Positions 43,301 through 58,300 of a stretch of 64,000 nucleotides of DNA are shown here, one piece after another. Position 1 is the stretch's first letter, and each line of letters starts with the position of its first letter. Origin of the DNA: Alligator mississippiensis (taxonomy: Eukaryota > Chordata > Crocodylia > Alligatoridae). Position numbers and translations under genes: made by a program. The stretch is from the NCBI RefSeq assembly GCF_030867095.1, contig NC_081824.1, positions 344,590,203-344,654,202 of the forward strand, written 5' to 3'. The notes beneath the pieces were generated by a model. It saw only the letters and a list, made by a program, of their open reading frames with translations, was not told where the DNA came from and made no database searches.

Positions 43301-46300
43301 ACAAACCTATTATCCTTTAATTTATCCTGTCCCTTTTTAAACCTGGCTATGCTATCTGCCTCCTCCGCCTCCTGAGGCAATTAATTCCTCATGGTAACTA
43401 CACGTTGCATAAAAAAATCTATCTTCTTCTTAGTTTTAAATCTGTCTCCTGCAGGTGCCCCCGAGTCCTAGTATTCTGGGACTTGGTGAACAAGAGTCCC
43501 TTGTTTACTTAGTTCATACCCTTAATGGATTTTATAACACGCTATCATATGCCCTCTCAGCCTTCTCCTTTCCAAAATAAAGAGTCCCAGCCTTTTTTGT
43601 CTTTCGGTATGGCAACTGGTTCAGGTCCCTGATCATTTTGGTTGCCCTTCTCTGTACCTTTTCTAATTCTACCTTTTGGGGATGTGGAGACCAAAACTGC
43701 ACATAGTATTCAAGATGAGGGTGCACCAAGGGTTTGTATAATGGCACGGTGACAATCTCCATTTTGTTTTCAATTCCCTTCTGAATGACGCCCAACATTT
43801 TATTTATGCCCAACATTTCCAACAAAAAATTAAACTGCTTCCTGCCAAACAGAATTGCGATTTATAATATGACATTCAAACAGATCCTCCCGTCATCTTT
43901 TAATTCCAATCTACAACAAGTAAATCGAAACAAAGGGAAATCAGTCAAGAACAGAGATTGGTTAAACCATGCCTCTCAACAGAAATGCATGCCTCTTGCT
44001 TGTGTTACATTAAAAGAAAAGCAGAGCATTCTTCCCAACATCCAGCTAGATTGCTACAAAGAGGCACATACCTAAGCAGCAAGCCAGCCCTTTGAATTCA
44101 ATTAGATGGTCCATGTTTTCATCCAGCAGTCGGAAGGTCCTTTCAGCTAGGACTTCAGTGTGTTCCCCACATGTCCACGGTGAGACAAGTTTATAAAGGT
44201 TAGTAAACTGGTGATGGTCTAGTCTATACTGCTCAGCATAAGCTCTGCTTGGGTCATGTCTCTCAATTACTGGACTAGTCAAATCCCAGTAGCAGCTTAT
44301 TAGATGTTCTCTCTAAAAGAAAATCAGAGGCAGTAGAGAAAAAAGCATTACAACATGTAATATATATTACAGACAGCATAATCCACACTTATCAAAGTAC
44401 GGTGGCAGTATTGAAACTGCATTAATGTAGCAAGACCAAGATAATTCCAAAAAGAAAAGCCACTGTACTATGGTATTTCTTAGTTATCCAGTAGTTATTG
44501 CTATGAATGACGCACATGAGACACACACACAGAGTTGAGTCAATATTAATTACTAAACAGGCAACTGTTTGCACACGTCCAAACATGTATAAGAGATTAC
44601 TGCATCTCAGGTATATACCTAGATTGATGTAAATACACTGGAATTATGAGCAGACACACATGCATCTTGTATGCTAGTGCCTGACTATTAGATGGCAGGA
44701 AGCAGTTAAAGAGCTCATCTGCCGTAAGGGAACAGCTGTCCCAGGTAAATGATACAGACACACAACTTTACCAGTGTTATATTACCTCAATTTTCTGAGA
44801 AAATAGCCCTCTGTCATTAAGTAAATCAGGGGTGTCAAAGTCATTTAGGACCTAGGAACTTTTTGCAGGTCAGATAGCCGATGAGTGAAGGTGGCAGAGT
44901 TGATGCCTGCGGCTACCAGAGGTCTACACACTTCCAGAACCCAGGGGGTTAATGCAGCCACCCCCCAACACCCTTCACTTCCCCTGCTACTGATAGGAGT
45001 CACAAATGGGGATTAAAGATTCAGTGGCGAGCAACAGGGGGGGTTTGGGGGAAGTGGCAGCAAGGTCAGTGCCCTAAGTACCAAAGTTGTGTTAATGCAG
45101 AAGCTCCAGTCACAAGCCCCACAAGCCAAATCCAGCTCACAGAGGCAAGTCATCTAGTCCACAAGAAGCCCTGGGAGCCGGAAGACCCACTTCAACAGAC
45201 TAGTGGCCCAGACGTTTGACACCTCTGAAGGAAGGGGCTGCATATCACCTGTCACTCCTTGCTTAAACCGCTCTACATGCTTCCTAAGTCCAGGTTCTAG
45301 ATGAAAGGAATACTACGAAGCTTTTATGATTCCTCACTCACCCGCTCCTTTCAGAGCGCCCAGAAGCTGGGAAGTTAAACAGAGTAGAAATAAAGCCCTA
45401 AAACAATCAGAACCCAGACAACTTTGAATGAATGACAAGCATCAAGGTCAATTTTCCTTAGCTGTGTGGGTCCTTAAGAGTGTGAAACAAGGATTTTGGT
45501 ACTAGCTGCTGAAGAGCATGGGTTGTGCAGTCAACTATACTATACATTGTGAAACTGGAGGTAAAAGTTGTTGGAGTATAATAGAAGCCAATCTCTTTCT
45601 TGGAGTGCAGTTAGAAAGGAAGACAACAAGGCTCAAGACCTGATCTAAGCCCCACTGATTTAAATGATTGTTTCTTTTGCACTACACCAGGGGTCGTCAA
45701 CCGGGGGTACGCATACCGCTGGGGGTACTTGGACCAGTCCTAAGCAGTACGCGTGGGCAGGCAAGGACAGAGCACCACTGCCTCCCAGGAGCAGGGGCAG
45801 GGCAGGGCCAGGGCAATAGCACCTCTCTGTGGGGGTGGGAAAGCTCACACGCAGCGGCTGCTGCTACCACACACCAGCCTGGTGAGCTTCTCCATCCAGC
45901 GGAGGGGTGCCGCTGTCCTCACCCCAGCCTGGTCCCTGCTCCTGGGAGGTGGCGGCACTCCATCTCCACCCGTCCGCACACCGTTTCCGCCTCCCCTCTC
46001 AGCGCCTGGCCACACACTCCTTCCCCTCCCCTCCACTCAGTGTCCAGCTGCGCACACACCCCCCCCCCCAATCACTGCTCAGCATCCAGCCACCGGGGGT
46101 ACTTAGACTAAAAAAGGTTGAAAAGCGCTGCTCTCCACATTCCAAGCGAAGAGCTGGAGGAAGGAGACTGTAGGGCAAAGTTTGGCATCTCATCCCATAA
46201 CACCACCATCTCCAATAAAGGGAATTCCTGCTGCTCTACATTTACGTCCGGTACAAGCCCAAATAACGGCCAGCAAATTTAATCCACAAGCCCTGCAGTT

Positions 46301-49300
46301 TTTTTCCCCTTCAGCCCCACATTTCCTGGGCACACCAACCTTAAACAAGTCATACAATTCCTCCAAGTCTTCAGGAACAATTGAAACATCTGGGATGACA
46401 ACTCTGAGCTTAAAGGGAAAGAAGGAGAAAACATACTGGTGGTGAATACAAGCAGTACTGGCAGATAAGCAAGCACGTGCCCTCCCACACTGCTGTACTC
46501 TGCAAGAACGGGAGTACTGGTGATTTTATGCCTCTTCCCTTTCTTTTATCTTCCTGAGGGACTTTATGCATAAAGCCATAAAAAAGCACTCGCACTCAAG
46601 ATGACGAGAAAAAGGACAAAAAAGCACCAGGTACCTCTTCTCCCTTCACTAAGTTAAATTAAGAGTCAGTTGTTAAAAATCATTAAATCCTACAACAGTC
46701 TACATACCACATTTTGCTTGGTTGTATCCTCATGGCTTTGTAGAACACGAATCCTGTGTCTATAGCGCATTTGCTCAATCTGATCCACAGAGTAGTCTCC
46801 AAATTTCTAGAGTACAGGAACAGATTTTTAATCAATCTGAAAATGTAAACTTCAAAGTATTATTAGTCCTAGGGAAAACGGGGTTTTTAATGCTATATTT
46901 AAACATCCAGCTTATCTCCTTAAGTACTTCTATCAGGCCAATTGCTGTGGTATTTGAGAACATCATTCAAGGAGCTACTCAGTAGATGCTTAAAGTATGA
47001 ATCTACCATACATACAACATCCTAGCATAGTTTAAATCCCACACAGAAAGAAACTTTTAAAATGCTTTCTGAATGGAAAGTTCAGCAGATTCTCATTTTT
47101 ATTTTACCTCATAGGAGTCACGGATCAGGTCAGCTACTTCTGTCACTGCACAGGGTTCTTGATCATCACTGAAAAAGGTGTGGTGATTTTTGAAAGGTGA
47201 CAGAGGGCTTTCTTCATTTTTAACATGATCTAAAAATCTGAAGGGAAAAACCGTTATATATTCAGATTACTCAGCTGCGTATTCTTTTCAAAGCATAATA
47301 AAAATAAGTACAATATTCTGGTCTGGGTCCTAGTGGAAATATACTAATTTTTTATGCTATATACTTCAAAATGCCTCAGTTATTACTCTAAGCTGCAATG
47401 TAGCTAACGACTAAATACAGAAACCTCCTAAGGAAGAACAGTTCTCACCTCCCTGATGCCTGAAGCAGGAAGTGCCTCACTCCAGGGAAGAAGCAAAGAG
47501 CAACGGTAAATACTGAACACTGACAGTCCATGCAGCCCTCCAGCACTGCCAGGAAAGGTGCTGAGGAATGCATCTAAACCCCTTGTGTAAATCAGATTTT
47601 GAAAACAACAGCAAAAAGCTGAACTTATTAGAAGCTTGTGCATATGCTCCAGAACATCCTTCCCTTATGGTCAGCACACAATCTATATTTCTTGGTATCA
47701 CATTTTAAGGTAAGACAATTTGTAAGTCTGGCAACACTACACCGTGAGACAAAGGAATGTACCTGCTAAGAATCATCAAGGCTTGCCCATCGTCCTTGCT
47801 GTTACACAGCTCCACTGCGTTAGCCTCAAGAACAGCCAAGCCTAACTGGAAGATGGCTCTGATTCCATCGAAGAAAAAGCAGTCTACAGCATTCACAGCA
47901 CTTTCTAGAGGCATGATGCTGAGAAAAAGGGTGAGGAACCACGAAAGGGAAATGGAACTGAGCGTGGTCAAATCTTTCATGTGTTCAGCCAGTTCTGGAA
48001 GTCGCTCTTTTATAAGCTCTTCAAATGCCGACTGGTCTACCTGAGCACCTGTAAATCATGATGAAATTGTATTAAAACAGGGGTTTAGGAAAGCAAAAGA
48101 ATTCAGAATTTTTGTTTAGCTGCAAATCATAAGCTGACAAATAATTAAAAATGTATATATCTGGAACACCAAGATATGCACACGTCCAACTTGAGTAACC
48201 CACTGTCCTGCTGATACGAATCCCATCCCTGCCCTTGGCATCACGTCTACAATTCCTATTGTAAACTCTTCTGTACGAGGACTGTGTCATTTTCCATTTG
48301 GACTTCATACTATTTTGGGTGCTATAAGATCATAATAGCAGCAGCTGCTGTTTTCTGGCTAAATCACACATCATAGCTAAGTACCAGCAAAAACAATTCC
48401 GAAAAAGCTGTTTTACTGTTCAACTTGGGATCTACACAATAAAAAGAAAGCAAAGAATGCATCCCTCTGGTGCATGTACCCAAAGTACATATTCATCATC
48501 TAAAAACAAAACGAGCAGCAGAGCTTCCATACTAGGCTGGAAAATGTGTAAGTGCACCTGAAGGATGGATTTAGGTGCTCCACAACAGGTATTTTAAGAA
48601 CATCTACCTTGTATCACGCCCCATGATAAGTTTTCCTGTCCATGTTAAAAGCAGTCATTTCAGCAGGAGCACACTTAGGCCCTGGCCCAGCCTCTTAGAG
48701 CGGTGAGAAGCCCCACCAGAGTTAATGGATGTGCATATACTAGCAAAGAACCATGTGAGGGAGCACTGCCATGCAACATGGCATACCCGCTCCATGCAAA
48801 ATAGGTACATTTAAATGAATGAAATAAATAATGCACTCAATGCTCTGAAAGAATGCAGTGTAACCACCATTAGTGTGGAGCTGGTCATGCACCAAGCACC
48901 TTCTACCTCAAATACTGATGCACCATATTGGGCAACTACATTACATCCTTTTAGAGTGCAGCACAGCAGTCTCACTGTGCTCATGACTGTCTACATTGGG
49001 GCTCTCCCTAGCCCCATCCTTAGACCATGTGGGCAAGGTACCAAGACATGCAGCTTCACATAGATAGCATAACTCATGGCAGTGAGACATGCAATACGAG
49101 GCCCTTGCATTAAAGACGTTTACTTTATACAAACAGCCATTAGCTTTGCCAATTATTTTCTGCTCTTTCCATGATACACTGATGCATGGTTACTCAGAAC
49201 GTCTGCTGACCAAATGCATCATTTCTGACGGGAAACCAAACGGTTCAGGTACTGTTTGCAAATTCTGAAGTACCGGATGCAGCATTTGTCCTCCTGAGCA

Positions 49301-52300
49301 CTGACTGCATTGAGTTACAAGGAGACATGCTAGTGGTGGCAGGACAGAAATTATGCTACCATTATGCTGAGGAGAATTCAAAATTGTAATAATTTGAGTG
49401 TTCAGAAATATGCTAAGATTTTCTGGAGGACCAATATAGATGGTGTTCCTACCCTGAAGAAGATAACTCATGACTGAGTTTAGAGGGTATCACCAGGATC
49501 ATAAACAGACAAAAGCAATAGGGAGAGAGAGAGAAAAAGGAAGGACAAGTAATAAGATCTCCTGGTGGCTTGGCAAAAGGTGGCTTCAGCTGGGCAGTGT
49601 AAACTAAAGCTTAAGGGAGCTAGCGCTCAGATATAATGAGAGACACTGAGCTGCTAGAAGTGATTCGAAGAAGGAAATGATAACTTGGCACAGACATGTA
49701 GAGAGGGTTATGTAAATTCAGGGTCAGCTTGGATTTGGGTGAGTACCGTATGTCCCAGTATGGGCCAGATTGCTTGGACGTAAAAAAGGCGCCACGGCCA
49801 GATGAGAGGAATAGGGTCAGGAGCTGCACCAGGTAAGAATCACAAGATCATATTCCAGCGAAGACCAACACAAGGTGGACTTCTATGAGATGTCAAAAAC
49901 ACAAGTTGAGATTCTGAGAAAGGAGACAGGTCTGGAGTAGAGAAAGAATTTGGATGTAATCAGCATCATAGATTTCATAGACATTAGGGCTGAAAGGGAC
50001 CTCGGAAGATCATCGAGTCCAGCCCCCTGCCCAAAGGGCAGGAAGTCAGCTGGGGTCATAGGATCCCAGCAAGATAAGCATCCAGTTTGCTCTTGAAGGT
50101 GTTCAATGTAGGTGCTTGAACCACCTCCGATGGCAGGCTGTTCCAGACCTTGGGGGCTCGGACAGTAAAGAAATTCTTCCTTATGTCCAGCCTGAAACGA
50201 TCTTGAAGTAGTTTGTGACCATTTGACCTCGTCATCCCTTGGGGCGCTCTGGTGAACAAACGTTCCCCCAGATACTGGTGGTCACCCCTGATAAACTTGT
50301 AGGTGGCCATCAGATCACCCCTGAGCCTGCTCTTTTCCAGGCTAAAGAGCCCCAGGGCTCTCAGCCTGTCATCGTAGGGTCTGCTTCCCTGACCTCTGAT
50401 CATGCGCGTGGCTCTTCTCTGGACTCTCTCAAGCTTCTCCACATCCTTTTTGAATTGTGGAGCCCAAAACTGGACGCAGTACTCCAGCTGCGGCCTCACT
50501 AAGGCCGAGTACAGGGGGAGAATGACGTCCCGGGATGTCAAGATGGTAACTGAAGTCTTTTATCTATAGAAGAGGAACAAGTTGACTGATTGACAGGATA
50601 TAACCAACGTCCAATCCACCAGCCAACTGGTGGTGTCACTAAGCAACTTCATTTAATTTTACTAGCAGATTTCTATGGCAGCACTGCTTTAAATTTAAGC
50701 TTACTGCCTGTTCAGTGATATGATGATGCAAAAGCAGACAGATAAAATGACTACACTTAAAAAGAGAACTTATCCAACACATCAAAACACAGAAGTATAC
50801 ATGTTCCATTTCAAAAAAGGTGGAGGAAGACAAGAAATTGCAAACAATGAGCTTTCCCCCCTCCCCTAGGAGCACACACCTAAAATTACTGTGTAAAATA
50901 ATCTCTCTAACATTTTTCCAGTGTGCATGTGGCTACACGTTCTGCACACGTAACTTACATATGCATTTCTAGAAGTTTAACCTACTTACACTGCAGGGCA
51001 GCTAGACAGACTCCAGATGCAGTACAGGGCATAGGAGACTGGAAGACTTAAAGTTATTTGCCAATATTGCATGTACATGTGAAAAATACTCTGAAATTTA
51101 AGAAACAGCTAGGGGTTTGATATCTGTTCTCTCTCTAGTGTAATTTTTGACTCAAGCCTATATGTCTTCAACATTCAGATAAAGCAAACATAGTTACTAA
51201 AACAGATCCTTCCAAACAGCTACGATAGTCCAAAATTGGCAAAAACTAAAACTGTTAAGATTAGCAAGTAGTTATCTTGTGTTAAATCTGTCACAGATCT
51301 AATTAAAAGCAGACAAAAAGCACAGCACTTCCCTAACCAGCCAGGCTGTGGACTAACAACTCTTGAGCAAGTCTTCTAGTATCTCTGATAACACATACCC
51401 TGAAACTGATATGGAACAGAGCACAAAGTGGCCTCCACACAATATATAAATGGTGTCCTCAGGTACTGATTCACACATGGCATTTTGGACCATTCTAAAC
51501 AAAAGCAAAATACCAAAATACCAAATTTCATGCCAATGCCACCCAGTATTTTAGCCACCCATTCCTGGTGTCATATTTTTAAGAAAGAATGGAAGAAAAC
51601 AATCTTACCGATCACTCGGTGGTTGAAGTAATCTGGCAGCATTCTCTCGCACACTGCAACCAACAGCCAAAAGGCTTCCTCCTCTTTGGCATACAGCAGT
51701 AAGACAGATGTCAAAATATTCATAGACTTATGAGGTCAAAGAAAAAAACATGGAATTTATTAGTTACAGCAACTAACCTTTCTCTAAGAGCTCCTCAAAT
51801 CGGGGCTGTGTTCTAAACATAATTTTGTTACGTATTTATGTACCCCACCACATGTCTGATTGTTTCCCACTGCCTTCAACTATATAGAGGTAACAATTTA
51901 TGAAAAAAACTTAAAGGATAATATAAAGTGAATACTTTTAGCAATTTAATTGAGAGTTAAGCCACAGGTGGCTTTGCATGTTCATACACAATATTTTCGT
52001 ATGAGCAACACAAACCAGCTATGAAAAATACAGAATTCTACTTTGTTAAAACACAAATTGGGCATTTGGTTGCATCAGACCATGATTCTCCTGCTTGCAG
52101 AGATGGAAGATAAATAAGGGGGAACTGTTCTGTTCCCTGGTCAAAACTCAGGGAGCTGGAGTGAAGACCGAGAAATTATTGTAGCAAATTAGCTGGTAAT
52201 TACACTGCACTGGTACTCTATATTCCGCCACCCAGTTGGAAAGAGGAAAGGAGACTTTCAGTTCACAAAATACTTTTCTTAGATCCCCTGTACAAAGCAT

Positions 52301-55300
52301 AATTTTGCAGAACAGATTGCTTTGCTCACTTGCTAAGCACCGTATGAGAAACTTGTACTCAACACACTAGCAATAGGAGAAGCAAAACTCCGAATTCGCA
52401 AGGGGCACACATCTGTGCAGTCAAATGGTGCCATTTGTATACATGCATTTTTCAAAGTAAAGGGTACTTAATATGTAAGCAAAATATTTTAAATATGTAG
52501 GAAAGTAAATTATTTACACCAAAAGCATTACTTTGAGATGATGATACTCTGAAATAATGATAAAAGCAAGTGGAGACTCTCCCTAGAAAAATAAAAACCT
52601 GTCACCATGTGCTACTGCTTACTTGACAGTATCCTATTTTGGGGTTCCTATGTGCGTAAGCCGTCAGGACTCTCCTCAAAGCTGCTATCCCCATTTCACT
52701 CTGGAAGGTAGGGTGCTCAGGCAGTGAGCGATGCAGGTCACGTTCGATCTCCTCTGTTGCTATGCAACACTTGCCCATTGAGGCCTCTACTAAATTTTCA
52801 TAGTAACCAGGATGTGAAGCAAGATCAGTCACAGCATCTGAGAACAGCAGTAAGAGGAAATGCCAAGAGAATTAGGATGCTTTTACGTACAATGTTGTTA
52901 AAGGGAAGTATCAGTCTAAAGAAAGTGTGTGGAGAAGCTGTTTACTTCCAGGTCCGTAATATTAGGTAATATATTGCACTACATGCAATTAGTGAAGCCC
53001 TGAACCTAAATGCAGATAAAAACAGTGGAGATGATTTTCTGAAGTTCAACAGTCCCCATGAAAAGAAATAGGTATAATTAAAGACTAAACAGAAGAAAAA
53101 AATCAGGTTGGGATTGACTTTATACTATGCAACATCCCCAGGTGAAAGCATTACTGGCCTTACATATACACACCATATCCACACACACTGTGCACTGAAA
53201 ATGTTTAACGTGTACTTGGGTTTCAGACAACCTCAAGATCACATTATATGGAACAATGATGCCTGAAGACGGCAGTCAGCAACGTGGCTTGGCCTTTCCT
53301 ATATCTAGTTTCTACTACTCCTACCAACGTTCCCTGAAAAGCTGCAGCACGGGTGACTTCAAGATGCCACTTAATTTGCAATAATTAGGTTGAGCTAAAC
53401 TTAAATCAATATTTATGCTGCAATCTAATTGCCCCATCATTAAGACATGAAGGCACTTTATACCAATTAAGTTGCTGAAATAGGTGCTGCTATTTAAATA
53501 TTTCTGTATATGACTGAATAATTCTAACACGCAAATAAAAATGTCCTTATTTTGTCCAGCCAGGTAGGTATCACTGTAGCAACTGAGCAACCCCCTACCG
53601 CTCCCATTCAACTAAAGTACATCATGTACCAAAACACCTGAAGACGTTTCCCCTGTGCTGAAAAACCTATCTGGAGGTTTCACGCCTGGCTGGGAGTTTT
53701 GCGGTGTTCAGATGCAGATCCTAGCTCCTGCCAACCACCTCTATAGAGTTCTCACCTGAAAAGAGGAGCCAGAGTTCACCTCGTAAAGATTCGGGGATTC
53801 CCATGGCAACAAGCTTTCTGATCTTCTCTGTACGAAACATACATACAGTTCTGCCATATTCTGCAAAATGATCATTCCACAGACTCTCTTTTACTCTCTC
53901 CTTGAACTGGAAACAAAATAAAAAGCTTTTAAAAAAAAATACACCCCATGTTTTTCAAGGCCTTGTACATGAAAGAAATTCAATCCTTCAGATTTGTCCC
54001 TTTCATTAGTGAATTGTGCGTCATGGATTGTGGAAGCGGGCATGGGAGGTCTGCATCAAATGGGCAAATCTTGATCCATTTTGCCCTTGGGGCAAAACTT
54101 TTGCAGTTCCAGCACTCAAGAGCAGACTGGCAGAACCCCACTATAGACCAGAACCCAGCTCGACAAGGACCCCTCTGCAGCTGGAAAAATGCAGAAAAAC
54201 AAGCAATGTGCACCACATTTTCTTCCATAGTTCAGGGGTTCCCAAGCAGCCCCTTCCAGGTTTACCAGCTGCCCGCATGCCCCTACCAGGATATGGTTGC
54301 TATTTTAACCCCTTAAATGCCAATTATTATAATGAAAATTAAATCCACCATTATACAATTCCTCCCATGTACACCCCAGACATGTCTTGCATACCCCCGG
54401 GGCTACGTGTACCACGGTTTGGGAACCCCGGCCATGGTTCACGTTCTCTATCATTAAGAGGCCAGAAGTCACAATGACTACTCAACAATCAGAGAGCTAA
54501 GCGGGATGCAGCAGCTCTGTACTCATCACTGACTCTGGGCAACAGTGCAACCCTCATTGCCATGGACTGAACCAAAGGGCTGCAAAAAAGCCTTCTAGGA
54601 ACTTACAGTACCAAAAGATGAGGCTGTTAAAACCAGAAATGATTTGTTGTTAAGCATTTGATAGGGATAGTTTAGAAAAAGCATCCCTGCATTGGACAAG
54701 ATGAACCTTGGAGTATCTTACAACAATGATTTTACTAATGATCACAAAGAAGAAAGCTAAAAACTTATTTCTGCACAAAAGCAGCACTGACATTTTTAGG
54801 CTCTGCAAATCAACTGGGAGTTTGGAGGAAATATAAAAATCAGCTCTTAAAAAAAAATTTAAAAAAAACCCAAAAACTGTGTCGCATAATACTCTGAAAT
54901 CTTTGTTTAATCTATTAGGTCATAATGAAGGTTGCCATTACAATTATAGTACAATATCATAGATGATAGGCAGTAATAAAACAAAGTCCAATAAGTGTCA
55001 TTACTGCAATTAATATATACAAACATATGGTCCGGCCCCCATCTATCAAAAGTTTTTCCTTAACGAAGATTTAAGAGTAAATAAAAAGGTACCACCTGTT
55101 TTCTTTTCATAGCATCATTCGATAAGAAAGACATGATGCAGAGAGACAGCTTTGGGGGTAGAAAGTGGGGGGTGATAAATATAAATTTATAAAAGAAAAA
55201 CCAGCCAGGGGAGGGACCCAACATAAAAAATGAGCTTACATTTTAAGCTTACACACATACACACACACGCACGCACTTAACCTCACCAGACTGTCACTGT

Positions 55301-58300
55301 ATTAAAAACGGGAAAAAAAACTATTTGATTTTGTTTCAGTTGCCACAGCTGTCACGTTTTTTTGTGCATCATACCGACTGAATATACTATGCATCTTGTT
55401 TTTGAAAGGCAGAATGAAGAAAAAAGGATCTTTCCTTTTAGTAAATTGAGTAGCAGCAGCTAGGGAGCAAAGCCTGCTCCTGTTCTGCTCCCTGTTAAGA
55501 GGGGTGCAGATTTTACTTTCATCTGTAAATCGGCAGAAGCTGTTCTCATCATATTTCTCACATATAACGCACACTATTGTATTCAGCAGCAGTTTTATTG
55601 AGGGGGAAAAGTGTGTGCAACGTGGTACAAAAATACTTTAAGACCAAAAGTATTTTGTTTAAGACCTGGTCATAATCTTACTTCACAGCCACATGCCACT
55701 TTTACATACCTTCCTGAACTCTTCAGTTCCTGGCTGAGCCACGTTTGACCTCAGTTCCTCTGAATTTAGCAAGTGACCGCCGTCCTTTCCACCATCATTT
55801 CCATCGCTGTTTTGTGAAGCCACTATTCCTGTACTGTCAGACTCACAGTTACTGAACACAGATGTTGAATGAAATGTGGGAGAGGTCTGCAATGCAGGAT
55901 TGAAGAAAAATTTCAAAAGGATAACAAAAACCACTCCATACTGACAGCGTTCAAGGCAAACAATAGCCAACGAGAACTAATAAAGCTGAACAACTCTGCT
56001 ATAATCTTGGACTACATTTTTCAAACTTGGGCTACTGAATTGAAGTACTTAAATCCACAATTTGGCTGCCAGTAAGTACAGTCCATTGCAGTCACCGTCA
56101 CCATTTGGTTGAGCACTTGCTATCAAATAGCTGGAGTCTAGCATCACGATTTTTGGAAAAGTAGACCAAATGAAGAGTTCTTTTCTATTTTGTTTCATAG
56201 CCAAGTTAGCCAGCAGCTTTTAAGACTGGATTCTTTCATAGCATGGCATTAGCTGGCACACTCAAAGGTTTTAACAAGTTACTCCACAACAGACACATAC
56301 AGATCGTTCTGGGACTACCAGCGGAAAGGTTGGAGAATGTCAGCAACTGGGTGGGAAGGGTGCCCAGGACACTGCCATGGGAACTGGTAATCCTGGCAGC
56401 CAGTCAAGATTTAGCTGGGGACAGGCCAACTGTTGACCAAATAACTGCCAAGTTTCCAGAGTAGAGGAAATAGTTATTTAGCTAATTGTAGGGTGAAGGA
56501 AGAGAAAAAAAAATTAAATTTGAGAGGCAGGTTGATTTTTCAAGGATAAGGGGCACACTGGGAAATAGGCAGGCTGTAGACAGCGTCACCTAGAGGAATG
56601 GGTAAGGGAGAAAAAACAGAGGGCAGAGTTGGAGAAGCCTGGGATCTCCCAACAGGCAGGACAATGGCAACATTTCCACACCTCTTGCTACTAAGAAAAG
56701 GAGAAAACATGTGGGAGATGCTTCCTAGAGGCATGAGAGCAGAGAAACACAATAGAATGCTGTTTTCCGAAAATGCAGGAGTTGGAATTCACCACCACTA
56801 GACTTTTCCCAGGGCAATAAAACTTTGGGCAAAGTTATCTGAAGGATGGGGTTTCTCAGCTTCTAATACTTTTAGCTACACCCCCAGTCAGTATGCCCTT
56901 CAAAAAGGAGCATACTGAAATCTCCCATCATTCCTAAGAATACCAAGAATGCCCTGCTCCCTCCACCTTCTTTTAGGTAACTCCTAGCATCTCAGATCCT
57001 CTTGTGGATTGTCCCAAGAAAACATTTTGAACTATAAACAGCTATGTTTTCAGGACATGCTTGCTCATCTGTATTTGTTCTGTGCATCTATAAAATGCTC
57101 AAAGCATAGGCATCCTGACAGCTTGTAGAAGAACAATAAGAAAGAATTTATTATAGTTAGCTGTATTCAGTACCTACCATATCTGACTTAGCACAAAGGA
57201 ATAGCCACCTGATACAAATAAATAGTTACTTTAAAACACAAATTACTAGTAAATGGCACTAACAGCAAGCTTCTGACCAATTTTCTGCTCCAGTTAAAAT
57301 TTTGAACGGAAGGATACAGGATGACAGACAAATAGCCAAATATCACCAACAAGCAGTGTGCAATACAAAAGCTTAGTACCGTGTCCTTATTTTTCAGGCT
57401 GTTGTAGTATACTGGGTTGCCAGCATTGACTTGCTTTAGTCTCTGAAGCAGGTTCTCCACCAAGCTGTCCCTGTCCTTCAGTTCAATGAACTGAAAGGCC
57501 ATTTTGCTCCTTATACTAATAATGATTGGATTAGGGAGGAGGCTGGTATCTTCCATCTTCTCGATGCTGACCACCTGTTCCAGAAACATAATGCAAAATG
57601 CATTACCATCATCCCCACATTCACAGCAATGCCTTGATACACTTGTTTGCATGTTGAAATGTACAAAATGGCACGTATTGCTACCACTACTCAAGACTGC
57701 CTTTTCTTGACGAGACATGTCTTACAAAGCAGAATTCTGAAATAAAATTAGAGAGATCAATAATTATTTCACCTCCCTGCTTCAGTCTAAGGTCTCCAGA
57801 AAACCTCAGTTACTGCCACTAGTGATTTTGAAAGCTCACTTGAAAAACTTAAAGGGATCCAAATTAACAAAACTCCTGGGTATCTGCCCTCTTAATTTCA
57901 ATCCTATTTAAGTGTCTTGGACTAGACACTCCTTACCCCTCCCATAAAACAAAATTATCCAAAATCAGAAAGCTCTTTTGCAAACCTTCCCCATCAACTT
58001 TTTTTTGGAGGCAATATTGAATACAAAAAACTTAAAATGAGAACTAGAATGGGATCAGCACAAGCAAATTCTTAAAAAATGAGGAATTTTAGCCCAGTGG
58101 CACAGAATGACACCATTAAACAGAACTGTTGGACACTCAGCAAAATTAAAAGCTTTCACCCTCAACTGTATACCATATAGCATCTACATTTCGTGTACAC
58201 TTTCAAAGACCGTCACTGGAAGAGAAGTCATTAGACTCAGGATATCATTTGGGTGTTGTGCTATTGTTGTTTGAGCCCCAAAGTCAGATCTATTAAGCAA

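Noticed and set aside
43532-43825. Independent small gene on the minus strand
   Set aside because: The product is a decayed CR1 reverse-transcriptase segment ([16 protein letters not shown]).
45668-46111. 147-codon frame
   Set aside because: Contained almost entirely within a hAT element; compositional.
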